Assembly (NCBI GenBank): GCA_930367205.1
Contig: OV884012.1
Location: forward strand, 150,799,405-150,863,404
DNA from: Acanthosoma haemorrhoidale
Taxonomy: Eukaryota; Arthropoda; Insecta; Hemiptera; Acanthosomatidae
DNA: 64,000 nucleotides
Direction of reading: 5' to 3'
Part shown: piece after piece, positions 48,090 to 60,204 of the stretch
Numbering within the stretch: position 1 is the stretch's first letter
How the letters are laid out: the number at the start of each line of letters is the position of its first letter
Made by a program: the position numbers and the translations under genes
The notes under the pieces: model-generated
Told to the model about the DNA's origin: nothing
Databases searched by the model: none
What the model saw: only the letters and a program-made list of their open reading frames with translations

Positions 48090-48984
48090 CACATAACCTT
48101 TACCCTCTGTTGCAAGTCCTGTCCGCCAGTCTTTTTAAATTTGATTCCTCTCCCTGTGCCTGAGACAGTACGCTATTTAGGCTTCCATCTCGACAAAAGA
48201 CTGGCATGGGACCCACACACGAGGCTAAAAAGACAAGAACTAAACAGACGCTTTGGACAACTGTACAGACTACTTCGAAGGACATCCCATCTCTCAATTG
48301 AAAATAAACTACTTATTCACAAAGTTATACTTAAGCCAATCTGGACATACGGAATAGAGCTATGAGGGACAGCAAAAAAGTCGAATATCAAGCGCATCCA
48401 ATCCTTTCAATCAAAAGTCCTGGGAACAATAATGAATTCCCCCTATTACGTCAGCAATAAAACCCTTCACAATGATCTGAACCCCTATATTCTTGAACTC
48501 ATCCCTTCCAAGTTCATAAAATTCCATAGTAACCTATCCAACCACCCTAATTTCCTTGCACAGTCATTGCACTGCACCACTCACTCCTATAATCCTCCTT
48601 GGAGATTAAAACGGCAGTGGCCTCGTGACCTGCTAGAATTAAGTAATAGTGGAAGTCCTGGAAATGGTCAGTTTCTCTAATCATGTCCTGAGCGTCTGTG
48701 GCTCTCGTGCTCTTGGCCAGCCTACGCTTCTCTTATCCAGTGACGCGGCTTACGTAGGAGCGTGGGGGACTTCCCAATACTCCGCTTCCTCCTTCGCACG
48801 CGAGGGAGGTGACAACCATGTGGACTTGGGGGGCCTCTGGGCTGTTTGTAAATATTGAATGAATGAGCGAGTGGATGATGAATTGTAAATATGGTATGAA
48901 TGAGAACATTTGTCTCAATTACTTATTGCCTTATAAGGCAGATTGTAATTTTATCTTAATAAAAATTGTTGTTACTAAGACACT
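48090..48984 (+). mobile_element. Family A copy, longest continuous 3' part in the window
   Basis: It begins at the equivalent of THITFTLCRKPCP and reads RYLGFHLDKRLAWDPHTRLK, GQLYRLLRRTSHLSIENKLL and VILKPIWTYGIEL. A stop follows where sister copies have W, then the copy continues to the normal ORF end and full UTR. This order (YLG.HLD+RL.W..H, then NKLL..KV.LKP.WTYGI.LWG, then FQSK.LR.I..APYYV) is diagnostic of jockey-clade ORF2 downstream of the catalytic core. TATGAAAG at 48082-48089 and 48985-48992 is the likely target duplication. The UTR stem has CCTACG (48721) opposite CGTAGG (48753), a compensated change from CCTCCG/CGGAGG elsewhere. Confidence 0.92.
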
Positions 48985-48992
48985 TATGAAAG

Positions 48993-51900
48993 ATAAGCAT
49001 TAGTAATTTTTTATATAATTTCTGGTGAAAATATTTGATACATTAATCATAATCATTAAAAAAATGTTTACAATGAGTTATAATGCGAACTGTGTTATAA
49101 TGTTGTGGGATGATTCAAAGGGATGATGGATCCGTAATGTGCTTTATAAAAACCTTCTATTAGACTTTTTAAAACTATATGGTTTATTCCATCTCATTAA
49201 ATTTTAGTTCTACGGATTCACATGTATTGTTTAAATTTAATATTAGTTATAATTTATCAGTCACCACATTCATAGCCAGAGTGGGAGTTCGCTAACTTCT
49301 TGCTAAGGCATCGATTTCCTTTCTTCTAGTGAATAGACTAAAACACTAGTTTACTTTTGTATTTTAAACTTATTGACGTGAAAATATTTCTCACTCGAAA
49401 AGTTTGCTTAATATAACAATTCGAGTCCTATGGATACTATTAATATTAATGAGCACTGTACATCTCTTTATATGAAATATATAACATAATTTATATTAGT
49501 TATTTAAAGTGAATTATTAAAGTACTCCGAAGTATGTTGTCGTAGTTAGTAGGTGAGGCTGAAGTACTAGTGTGGTAAGGACTAGGTGTCACCTCTCAAC
49601 CTTAGTTTTATCTCATATTACCCATTTATCATCTCGAAGCAGAGTCAACCCCGATCGGGGAATATCTGTGATAAACGCCTCATTCTATGTTTGAACTAGA
49701 CCTTAATGGAAGGTTATGGGTAATTTCCTAAAACCATAATCGAAAATAAAAGTCCGTAAAAATTAAATTATTCAAAATCCAACCAGATTAACTTTTCAGT
49801 TTCTTCTCCTTCGGCTTATCACAAAATGGTTTATGAGAACCTCTCTAAAACTAAATAAAACGTTGTTTTTTTCCTCCCCCTATGTTTTATTCCTATGCTA
49901 CCAGATGGAATGAAAACTCACCCACCCCCAAAAAAAAGAACGAAAATGCATCGTTTTTACCCTCGTAGTAATGGTATTTTGGTCATTTGAATCAAGATAA
50001 TAATTTTTTGGAGTGTTCTGTAGCAAAATTAAATTAATTATGCCCCAATTTTTATTACTTTCAAGCATGGTTTATGATTTTTCATAAATATGTATTCATT
50101 ACTAGTTGTAATTAATAACAAATTAATAGTGTTCTTTTAAATTCAAAGAAATTACGTTTTAACTGCTTAACATAAACTTGTTTAAGATAAGAAAACTACC
50201 ATTAAAAGAAATATATTACTTAAAAATTTAGCCTGCAAGCGATTTGAATTAGTTTTTAGATTACTTTTTTTTCTTATGAAATTTTTAAATCTATTTCATA
50301 CTACTGTACCGATAATAAAAAAAAACAGTTGGAAGCTACAGCTGCCACCTACCGGTATATAACATACAAGAAATAATAATAAAATTGCATAATTAATAAA
50401 ACAATACTAATTCATATCTTATTAATATTATGTTCATTGTATTGGTTAAATGATTAAAATATCTAGGAATGTGTATTTTGTTCTGTTGTCAATATATTTT
50501 ATGTTGACGTAAGGGGTTTTTCGTTGAGGCAAAAGTGTATAAAAGCTGGAAGTATCAACAGCATTTTTTCTTTTCATGCTAAGCAAATCCTTCCTATATA
50601 ACCTATGCAATTAAAACAGAATATATCTAGTAATACGTCGGAGAATCAGTCGGGCATGATTTTAATATTATAATTTCAAATAAGGACCAGACAAAGTTAG
50701 CGGGAGATGGAGAAGAGGCGCCGATGAGTCGACTCCGCACTACTCACAAGTTATGCGGAAATGTATCAATCAGCGCCGTCAACGTGCTGACTACAGAACA
50801 GCTGCCCAACCTCAACTCAGCATCCCTGACAGCGAATAGGCAGAATAGATATTTCCGTTCTAATAACGGCTTGAATATATAGTTACATACAGCCGGAACA
50901 TTTTATGAATTATTTATTACCAGGCATGAAGGTAGAGGCTCCACTTTCTAACAGGTATGTAGGAATCGTCATTACTAAGTTTATTCTATGACAGTTTGAA
51001 AAGACTGATTAGAAATTTACAGTAAGATGCATTTCCTGAACCCTCCTGGTTTGATATCTTGAATTTCTTACTTAACAGCGAAGTAGACGGTGATCCAAGC
51101 GGTTAAACAAATTTCAATTTAAAAATAAAAATTTAATTTAAAAAATTGCAAACTGTTTTAAAGAATATTAAGAAGATAATTTTTAATTTGACTAAATGGC
51201 TTAATTTTAACAAAGACTAGAAATTAGTTCTAAAATCCAAATCGTACATAGATAGGTTATATATATATATATTTATACGCATATATATATATATGCGTTG
51301 TCGGATAAGTAAGTTTTATATTCAGAAAAGTATCGTCAAAGTTACGTTGGAAGGAGCTTGTCGAACAGATAAAACTAAAAGTGAACTATAAATATTTTAT
51401 AAGTCTGCTCAGAGGGGATGGTATCTGTTAGTGGAGGGGCGAAATATAGACGTTTCATTTCGCTTGACGGTTTTATCCCACGGGATCCGTTCAGTCATGT
51501 TGCTGCAAATTGTATCTAGGTTAGATTGAAACCTATTATACTTCAAGATTTTAAGAAAACAGTGTAGTACATAGAGGAAATATAGGATCGTTCAGGAACG
51601 CTTTCTATTCCTTGTACAGCCTGGACCGGAATCGTTCGAATAGAAATGTAAAACACTTTAGCCCTAATTGGGAGCAAAAATGGTTTGAGTATATAATGGT
51701 ATTATAGCTAATTAAAAAAAAATCATATGGCATTTTCTATCCATCTACCCGGGAAAAAAATTTTGGATTAATCTTCAAGTACCTTTTATTTGATAAAATG
51801 TTTATAGTTTGTTTGTTGTATCCTAAATTGACCTCAACAACAAGCGACGAAGCTAGAAGACAAATGCAAAATATCTATACTTCGGGAATTTTGAGTCCTT

Positions 51901-52119
51901 TACTCAGGAGCATGGCTTATTGAATAAACCCAACGAAGGAATCCTATTAATAAATATGAAAGAGATGATTCTCCTTTTATCAATATTTAATCATTGAGTT
52001 CTAATTAACGACATTGTTTGTAGTGACTTTGGTGCATTATAATTAATGTAATATGTTGCTAAGACCGTCTTAAGGCAGTCTTTTTTCACTTTTTTTAATA
52101 TAATGTTTTCCTAAGTAGA
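48993..52119. other. Long AT-rich spacer
   Basis: No gene is supported. It holds a perfect palindrome CCCCGATCGGGG (49649-49660), a complex patch at 50680-50870, and an (AT)n tract whose end forms a 22-bp palindrome (51277-51298, ACGC flanking alternating AT). A complex patch at 51300-51650 has no recognised coding sequence. Confidence 0.4.
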
Positions 52120-52420
52120 TGGAATTATTGGCACGTATTCGGTGTAATTCAGCGACATCTGTCCCGTGACAGTGATAGATATTCATCCCGTACACGCAGT
52201 GAATAAATTATTAGCGTAATTAATTATAGTGCAAGTGGGCTTGACCAAGAGGGAACGGATGGAATGAAGTTCTTCCGCGGCCTAATTAAGGGTTGATCCA
52301 ATTACCCCCGCTGCTAGATATAAAAGCCTAATTGCTAGCTCTAATTGTGAAATCTTATACCGGCCACCCCTCTATATTTATTATTCTATTATAACTCTAG
52401 TGGGGTCACAGATCAATAGT
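52120..52420. promoter_or_regulatory. Candidate enhancer-like island with clustered homeodomain cores
   Basis: Complex sequence with TAATTAATTA (52217-52226), CAAGTGG (52232-52238, NK2-like), CTAATTAAG (52282-52290), CCAATTACC (about 52298) and two CTAATTG cores (about 52328 and 52341) within about 140 bp. Several carry C/G flanks instead of pure A/T, which makes a chance origin less likely than in the surrounding DNA. No gene is adjacent, so the target is unknown. Confidence 0.25.
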
Positions 52421-52630
52421 TCCCTATGGTTTAATTGTTTTTTTTTTAGTATCTACTTTAATTTGAACACATTTTGAAGGGGCCGGTAATGTAATTTTTT
52501 TGTTTTAGCTCTACTGAGGATTAAAGTGTTTCCGTCCAGATATTGAGAAATGAGGAAATAGATGGTTCAAAATTTTACTTCGGTTGAATTATTTTTACGA
52601 TTGATGTTGTACAGGAGAAAATAAACATCC

Positions 52631-53205
52631 ACCCTTCCCGGTGATGAAACAAATAATACACGCAATATCAAATGTATATAAAACAGCACTCTGGCATACG
52701 CCCTTTCGTGAAATGAAGGATTCCGACATGCACGAAAAGTTCGAGCTCCCCACCATCACCGACGTCATCAAAAGAAGACACATCAAATTCTACGGATCGA
52801 TGAAACACTGTGTAAACCCTCTATTCAAAGACATGACACCACCACCACTACCGGCACGATGGCAACTCACAAGATCGAGTAAAGCAGAGGAAATGGTGGA
52901 CATCACGGCACTAGGCCTGCCAACAACAAGCCTCTAACGGGCACCCATCACTGAAATCAGACTAAATAAGAATACACTACATGCCTAGAGAGACTCTAGG
53001 CCCAGCCACCAGTGGACTCTCACCACTGTACCGAAACAACCAACCTCCATCGAGGCTTCCCACACCCCTTAATCCTCTCACACCACCTTCAAGCAGGTAC
53101 TCCAAGTATAAGGATCCGATTAACCTAAATATTCTATATTTTCCCCTCATCCTGAATTTCTAACTAGAGAGCTTGGAAAAACAAAAACACTTACTATAAA
53201 ACAAG
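52631..53205 (+). mobile_element. Family B non-LTR retrotransposon, 5'-truncated copy
   Basis: The frame from 52641 encodes the extreme C-terminus of a jockey-like RT (KTALWHTPFREMKDSDMHEK, then LPTITDVIKRRHIKFYGSMK), with a stop at about 52937. A 3' UTR of about 260 bases follows, ending in A-rich sequence (GGAAAAACAAAAACAC). The direct repeat TAAACATCC at 52622-52630 and 53206-53214 probably marks the target duplication. It differs from family A in sequence and in its A-rich tail. The second copy at 58776 confirms it is a repeat family. Confidence 0.85.
52983..53001 (+). repeat. Perfect hairpin in the family B 3' UTR (copy 1)
   Basis: GCCTAGAG-AGA-CTCTAGGC: an eight-pair stem with a three-base loop, about 45 bases after the stop codon. 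Identical in the second copy, where the surrounding UTR has diverged. Likely a structural element of the retroelement RNA. Confidence 0.8.
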
Positions 53206-53214
53206 TAAACATCC

Positions 53215-54045
53215 GGATGGCACACGTGTCTGTAGGGTACAGCACAGAGGAGGAAAATTGTTGGCAAAACCAGCTGAATTGATTAGCTCTTACCTGAAAC
53301 ATAACAAGAGAATCTTACTACAAATTACTTATTGCTTTCAATAATTAAACATTGATATTCATAAATTAAATATTAATCTGAATTACATTCTTTGAATTTT
53401 CAGTACACATATTCTATATAGTTATTCTTCCCTTTTTACTATTTTACTAGTTTTTAATAGTTACATTCATAAATTTTATTGTACTAAATCAAGTTTATTT
53501 TGCAACGCATCTGGGATATAATTAATCTAATGTAGAGTAGTTTTTATTATTTATATGCTCTATTCCTAATGAACGATCCTATTTTTTTTAATCTTTTCAA
53601 TTTCATCACAAGATATTTTTATTGGAAAATTATTTGAATTTCATTTTTATAAATGTACATGTATAAATCTAATAGATACACGAATATTAGATAAAGTGAA
53701 TAAAATATTAAACCCAAGTAATTCTCGTTCTTGCGGTAAAATTTCATCCCTTGGAATATATGTAAATCGCTTGTAGATTTGAAGGAAAACAGGAATGAAG
53801 GCGGAAGAAACCAAGTGTACTTTGTTATTTAATTTGGGCACAGTCTCACGTCCCATACTTCAAAGAGGATATTATATTCCAGTAAATGTATTATATTACA
53901 TTTTCACAAATAGAGATGCCACATGAAATTTTGTTATAAAATAATGAATATTTACTGTTCAATGTATGCTAAGACATGATTTATATATCGCTACGTAAAA
54001 CAACATTCGGTTATTTTTGTAGGTGACCTTAACGATACTTTATTG
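53215..54045. other. AT-rich spacer
   Basis: No gene is supported; the minus-strand frame 53647-53856 is unrecognised. Confidence 0.4.
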
Positions 54046-54212
54046 TTCTACAATCACAATCTTCCTCATTGGGAAATAAGTAATTGTGATAAATGTTCTC
54101 ATTCACACCATATTTACAATTTTCGTTCACTTGCTCATTCATACATTTATAGCGTATAGACCTCCCAAATCCACATGGTTGTCACCAAGAGGAAGTGGAG
54201 TCTTGGGAATTC
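54046..54212 (-). mobile_element. Family A 3' UTR fragment with internal deletions
   Basis: Reverse-oriented 3' terminus (GGGAAATAAGTAATTGTGAT, GTTCTCATTCACACCATATT), a partly deleted middle, then CCTCCCAAATCCACATGGTT and AGTGGAGTCTTGGGAA. About 15 bases around the CTCGCATGCG word are missing. No clear target duplication. Confidence 0.8.
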
Positions 54213-54583
54213 CTTTATTTTATTTTCTGAGAATATGATTTAAAATGAGCAAAAAAAAATTGGGGTTATATAAATATAGTATAATTTTTAATATGTCCGT
54301 ATTTTTTCGTTTAATTATTTAAGCTCTTTTGCCATTTATCCCTGGAAGGTAGGTTATCCTATCGAGAGCAACTCACTTTTATTTATAGAAATAAAATCAC
54401 AAAGTAGCTACTTATTTATTTAACTTATTTCTAAATTGTTTCTATTCCACGATACTGATTGTGACAATATAAGTTATTCGCCACCGGGTAGAATGTGATA
54501 AAGAGAAGGAAAACGGGAACGTAAGACTAACTTCAGTTCTCGAAATAGACTGTCTTTATTTTTCTTTGTAATCCGACATATAC
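54213..54583. other. AT-rich spacer
   Basis: No recognisable content. Confidence 0.4.
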
Positions 54584-54613
54584 GGGATCATGGGATGTTT
54601 ACGTCCCATGATC
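54584..54613. repeat. Near-perfect 28-bp hairpin palindrome
   Basis: GATCATGGGA (54586-54595) and TCCCATGATC (54604-54613) are perfect complements. Two further pairs (T-G, G-C) leave a TTTA loop. In an otherwise AT-rich setting it could be the tip of a small inverted-repeat element or a factor-binding palindrome. Confidence 0.7.
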
Positions 54614-56375
54614 GCATTAGTTTACAATACAAAGCTACCTCTGACTTTAACTTATACTTTTATCAATATAAACAAGATGATAGATCAGTGTGCTGTTTTA
54701 GCAGTTCACATATTGTTTTTGACGAACATGTAAACAGATCAAAGCAACTGTTCATGTTGGCGGTAGCTCTCTAGTCGAAACGAGCCGCACAAGCGGGAGA
54801 AAATTTATTTTGGGAGGCTAATCAATAGCGTCGGGGTGATAAGTAAGATATCTGCGGGTTCATCGAGTGGTATCCATTACCTGTCTGCTGTTTCTGTTCG
54901 GCTGCAGAGCGGATAGGGTGGGATTGGTTATCGCGGCTGGGGCTTGCTTCCTATCGAATCACGGTTCCCTTCCTAAATGGGATAACTTCCTGCTTTCTTC
55001 TACCATGCAAGGGATAGGCCTTATCCCACTCCAAGTAGCAGAGAAATGTCTACTATAAAGTACTGTTTATTTTAATAAATTATAGGATACAACAATGCAT
55101 ATACACCCAAGATAATTGGCATCATGACTAGCTTGACAATATTGTGCAAATGAATAGTCAAAAGTGGAAATAGAAACACACTATTGAAATGCTCGCCCAA
55201 GGGGCTGTCACGCAATAACACTTTATCCTCCTCAAACCACTACATAAATCGTGAGTTAACGGAAAGCATTCTGCTATAAAACATTGAGCCCTGACTCATG
55301 AGAGATAATGAACCTAACTGCTATATAAATATTTTTCTTTAGAAGGCCCTTGTGCTAATCTAGAATGGCTGAAGAACGATTAAATAACGATACAGGGTGA
55401 AATATGACATTTTCCGGTGAATGTATAGCGAGACTGGAATAGTATGGGGACGTTCTTAAAATGGAGTATACCTTAATAAAAAAAAAACGCGATATGAAAT
55501 GAGATCAACAGAAAAGAAGAGGGAGAGGGGGGACCTAGCAAAGCTGAAAAAAAATCAATCTAGAAGAAGCGGATCGATGCGGGTTGGAGGATAAAGATCC
55601 TAAAGTAGTTCTCAATTGATTAAGAACTTAAAGGCAAAGCGGTTTTGCTTAGTATTGAGGGAGACTTAGAAGGGAAACCAAAAAGAAAGTTGAAGAGATA
55701 GGACAGATTTTTTTTTTTAATTAGTCTATATCATTAATTGTTGAAATCCACTAAAATTAACCTGTAGCGAAATTTATTATTATTTCTAAAGAAATATTGA
55801 TGGTAGCGATATAACAAATTAAAACGCACTATCCGGATGAGGCATGTTTAATAAAGGATTAGAATTAAAATGAATAGTTATAACTAACACATACATTGAC
55901 ATACATGTGGGAAAACCAGCCCCGAAGCTGCACCAGTACTTCAAATGTTATATTCACATAAACGACAGAAATATAATATGCCAACTATTAAAACCGCACA
56001 ATGCAACTATACAGACCCTAAACAGGTGGAAAAGAATTTAATAGACAATGGTGTGACCTTAGTATTATGTGTTATAGAAAGTTTATTTTGAAACTTCATT
56101 TCATTGGTTCCACTTCAGATTATTTTTAACTAAATATTATACAATTCAATCAGAACAGCGTGAGACCGCATCACTATGATCTCGGCACTGTCTGCTGTAT
56201 GAGAAAGTAAAAGTGCATTACCAAAACGTGAAATGTCAAACGAAGACAAATCTTCACCTTCTGATTATATAAACGACTGTGTCATAATATGACTCTTCAG
56301 TTAATAAACTTTATTTTTTTTATTTCAAATTAAGAAAAATATTACACAGTATCCACTAAGACCTTTTCTATTATA
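54614..56375. other. Spacer with a complex patch at 54730-55070
   Basis: A frame in the patch (from 54867) reads VSITCLLFLFGCRADRVG, hydrophobic like a signal peptide, but has no ATG and no recognised homologue. AATAAATT follows shortly after its stop. 55080-56375 is AT-rich with no gene. Confidence 0.3.
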
Positions 56376-57417
56376 CACTCCTCAAAAAATTAAAGAGTCA
56401 TGTTTTTAAGTTTCAATGTTCATGTTGACACACTAGGCAAACAAAGGTGTTGGCTAATGATTAGAACTGATTATTTATTTATTTACATAAGTTCATACTT
56501 AATATGCTCATTTATGTACCAAACAATAACAAAGCCAAAAAAGATACAGTTAACTATCTTCATCCCAATCGCGATAACCAATCAATTTTCTTTTAATTTT
56601 CTTTAATAATGAACGCAAAAAGAGTTCAAAGGTGTTTAAATGAATTTGATGTGTCTACAGCAGTCATTCTGCCTGAGGAAGGACATTCTCTACCGTAGGA
56701 ATCCGTCTAAGGGTTTCACGGGTTGGCTCTAGATTTGGGTTCACAGATTGGTGACCTGGAGATTGTGGAAACGTTACTTAGCAACTGGACTTTTGGTGAT
56801 GGCTTTCGGTTTGTAGGAGGGATTTCCATGGAAGGAAAGAATGATATAATCATTTTATGGAATAGTTCTCTGACAGCTTAACGTTACAGAAATGAGATAG
56901 TGAGACCTCACATTGCTCCTGTCGCAGTTGCAGCTGCAGCCAAAAAGAGAGGTTTATCCTAATGCCCCGTGCAGATTGAGCCAGGATCATCACCATAGAG
57001 TTTTTAGAGGGGACTGAAATTGAGACAATGCAATGGCCAGCTTGGAGGTGGAAGAACTGATTTAACCAGCCTCGGTATCTTAGGAACTTGGAAGTAGCAT
57101 TACATTACAGAAAGAGTGGAAAAAAATTTCCCAAGATCAAAATTCAATTCTTTCCAAATTTTCGGAAGAACTCGATATTAATGGTAGATTTTTCGAAATT
57201 AAATGGAAAGGTGAAAAAATTGAATTTTCGTTAGTAATCAGTTTTCATTGAGTTTGTTTTATTGTTCTCCTTTAATTTCTGTTGTATTCCATTTATCTGT
57301 AATTTGGCATTTAATAATTTTTTATGGTGTAATTAAATGTATTTTTCTTTAAAGCTATCAGCTCATTAAAAAAAAAAATCACTACAAAGCTTTGAGAATT
57401 AATTTTTTGGAGGAGTG
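56376..57417 (+). mobile_element. Tc1-like DNA transposon, heavily degraded
   Basis: The ends CACTCCTCAAAAAATTAA and (reverse complemented) CACTCCTCCAAAAAATTAA are inverted repeats bordered by TA, giving a unit of about 1.04 kb. Inside, plus-strand readings show FRFVGGISMEGKNDIII (Tc1 'VWGGIS..G+TDL'), RYRNEIVRPHIAPVAVAAAA ('RY.DEILRPHVAPVA') and, after a frameshift, RIITIEFLEGTEIETMQWPA ('AR...EFLE...IE.MQWPA'). The DNARPH motif is damaged (MPRAD) and the last catalytic region is not recognisable. Many stops. An old dead copy. Confidence 0.85.
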
Positions 57418-58775
57418 TATTTGCTTTGAAAAAAAACATAAAAAATAGATTTTCCTATGTGACAGTAATAAATAGGCGTTATATTCAAACGTACTTGCGA
57501 AGTAGTGAGGCTGGTTTAATTACATGGCGAATGTAGATGAGCCTAGAACAATCTAAGTTTGTATCGGAAAGAGTTGGTAAGGATGTTGGTTATGTGAAGG
57601 CACGCCATAAACTCGGAGAAACTTGTCTCGAACGTTGTCAGAAAATTCATTCTGAAACGTCTTTGAACTCTCAATTAGGTAGCTACACCGCCTTATGATT
57701 AGTAAAGTCTCGGCTAAACTTTAATATCTGATGCTCCTGTATTACAATTAACCAGGCAGCAACCAGGCTGAATAATAAGCTTAACATGTAAACTTAATTA
57801 ACTTACATAGACGTAAAGTTAAAATATCAGTTTTTAAATTATCCATTTATTATACGACGATCACAAATTATATATAATGAAGTTTTGATTATCTTGAAAT
57901 TTGCAAAACTAGCAAGCAGGTCACGTGACCTTTCCGTGTATCTTTAATTAACCTCAAAATTGTCTCTATGATTTGTATTCTTGTGGTTCATGTCTCTATT
58001 GTGTTTTCATAATTATATCACGAATTGATTCGATTAAATTTTGCCCAGTAAAAAATCAAATAACGCACATGTTTTATAAAAACGGAAAAATAAATTGCGA
58101 AGCTATTGGGTGATTGATTTGTTAGTTTTAGTTTTATTTTAAATACTAAGGTTTAAATTACTAAAAACAAATAACTATGACTTCAAAGTTCACGTAGAAT
58201 GCTAAATAAAATAATAAATAAATATTGGATGTCAAATATCACATTGATAATGGCATTATCTAAATGGAACCCTATCAAAAATGTATATTACAATTAGAGA
58301 GAAACTATATTTATCAGATGAAGAATTTAAAATTATAGTATAAAAAAAATCATTATCGTGCATTAATCTATTGGTTTCGATAATAAATTATTGTTTTGTG
58401 CCCTCATTTATATTGATAAAATACGTGAACAAGTTAATTATCTTCCCTCACTAAGTAAACCTCAACAGATCCACCAAAATCGTAAAAAAAAGTTATGAAA
58501 ATAATGGAATTGAAATAGGGTTTATTCAGTTGGAAAACAAATACAATGTCCAGTGGTATCATATATTGTTATATACATACGACCGATATTGTCTATGGTG
58601 GGCGGTATAAAGTCTTCAGTCCCGAAAATGTGATTTTTGATTTTGAGTGTCAACATTCATAAAATATTATTTTGCTTGTCAACTCCTGTTCAAAACCATT
58701 TTCCGTAGCGTAATTTAAGTGAACGGAGACAAAATTCTGAGTTGTTTTAAATAAAAGACTTTATTTGCTCTTATG
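57418..58775. other. AT-rich spacer
   Basis: No gene is supported. 57480-57740 is slightly more complex. The rest is AT-rich. Confidence 0.4.
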
Positions 58776-59330
58776 AACTTTTCTCCACACTAGCACCATA
58801 ACTAGACTCCAGAGCTTCCAGAACAACATCCTGCGCACGGCACTATGGGATACCCCTTTTCGTGAAATGAAGGCTCCTGACATCCACGAAAAGTTCCCCA
58901 CCATCACCGAAGACACATCAGATTCTTCGACTCAACGAAACATTGCCAAAACCCCCTATTCTAAGACCAGACACCCCACCTCTACCGGTAAGATGGCAAC
59001 TCTCCAGAAAAAGCAGACCAAATGATGCACATTACGACCCTTGGCCAGCCAACAACAAGCCTCTGACGAGCACCCATCACTGCTATCCAACTGAATGAGC
59101 TTGCACTACATGCCTAGAGAGACTCTAGGCTCAGCCTTCAGTGGACTCTCACCACTGCACCGCAACACTTCCACCTCTACCGAGGCTTCCCACACTCTTT
59201 AATTCCCTCAATCCACCTTCAAACAGGTACTCCTAGTAAAAGGATCCGCTCACCCCAAATAAATTCCTTTATTTTTCCCTTATCCATAATCTTAAAAATT
59301 TGAGAGCTAAGAAGAAAAAAAACAAAAAAA
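58776..59330 (+). mobile_element. Family B non-LTR retrotransposon, second copy
   Basis: It starts slightly further 5' than copy 1 and reads TSTITRLQSFQNNILRTALW with DTPFREMKAPDIHEKF, matching the jockey-type 'IQ.FQ.K.LR.I..AP' block. Deletions then disrupt the frame. The 3' UTR parallels copy 1, including the hairpin and the words GGACTCTCACCACTG and CGAGGCTTCCCACAC. It ends in A-rich sequence (AAGAAGAAAAAAAACAAAA). No clear target duplication. Confidence 0.85.
59112..59130 (+). repeat. Perfect hairpin in the family B 3' UTR (copy 2)
   Basis: The same 19-base hairpin, GCCTAGAG-AGA-CTCTAGGC, as at 52983. Confidence 0.8.
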
Positions 59331-59519
59331 TGAAAAACAAACAAACAGCACCACTCATTATAAATATATTTATAAGGTCCACCCCACATTTAGTTTCTCG
59401 ACGTAGCACCAGTCATCACAAAATGAAATTTCTTAATTAATTTGTTCATCGTATCATGTAATAATACAAAATGAATAAATTATGGCAGAGGTAGTTAATC
59501 TGTATGGTAATATCCGAGG
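59331..59519. other. AT-rich spacer
   Basis: No recognisable content. Confidence 0.4.
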
Positions 59520-59765
59520 AGAAGCGTTTAGGATATAACAAACCCTGGGGCCGAACCTTTGACGACTCCTGAGCGATAAAGTTTATTATGCAATAGAGGA
59601 TGGGTCTTTGGCCGGATCGGGCATATGCTATGCGCACTTAAGTCTCTTTATGCGACCGAGAAGAATAAAGCCGCATGCCGCGCTCGAGCAATAAACTTGG
59701 GCTTCTCTCGCTCACAGTTTATGGCTGTTTATGGCTCTTTCGCCTCTTAATGACTCCTAGGGCTG
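59520..59765. promoter_or_regulatory. Candidate regulatory island with repeated TTTAT-type sites
   Basis: Balanced-composition DNA with many Caudal/Abd-B-like cores on both strands: ATAAAGTTTATTATG (59576-59590), CTTTATGCG (59646), GAATAAAGCC (59663), GCAATAAAC (59688), and two GTTTATGGC copies exactly 10 bp apart (59717 and 59727). Such spacing over one helical turn and non-AT flanks are unlike simple low-complexity sequence. The minus frame 59446-59637 is unrecognised. No gene is adjacent. Confidence 0.25.
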
Positions 59766-60204
59766 AACAATGACCGGGGAAAAAATAAAAACTTTCATAT
59801 TTAAATTATAATGATGGAAAAGTGTAGTTTACTTGAAGTATCGCCACCTTATTTATAATATTTTTTGAATTAGAACTATATCGATTTAATGCATGACAAA
59901 GCCGCGGTGTCTATTGCCTCAAAACATTAATTTTTAGAATTAGTTTGAAGTAGTATAACCTTAAAAGACAGATTAGTGTGAAGTGTTTGTTAGAAGGTCG
60001 GCTTGGGTTGATGAAAAGTTTTCATCAAGCTTATTTATGGACAAAGCTTTGGCATACTACTGCCAGATAAGATGATAAATGAATGTAGGTTTTGAACATA
60101 AATGGTAAGAACGGTAATAGAAGGTAGATACAACAGAAACAAAACGAGGATGCATATATTATATTTATTTCCCCTCTTTTTTGTTTTGTTTTTGCACCCA
60201 ACTG
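59766..60204. other. AT-rich spacer
   Basis: Minus-strand frames at 60031-60250 overlap in two phases and resemble no family. Nothing else. Confidence 0.4.

Noticed and set aside
51241..51300. AT-repeat palindrome as a possible replication or recombination site
   Set aside because: Alternating AT repeats are automatically palindromic. Only the ACGC/GCGT ends add information.
54867..55058. Frame with a signal-peptide-like beginning
   Set aside because: No ATG start, no acceptor site that I can defend and no recognised homologue. Kept only as a note in the spacer entry.
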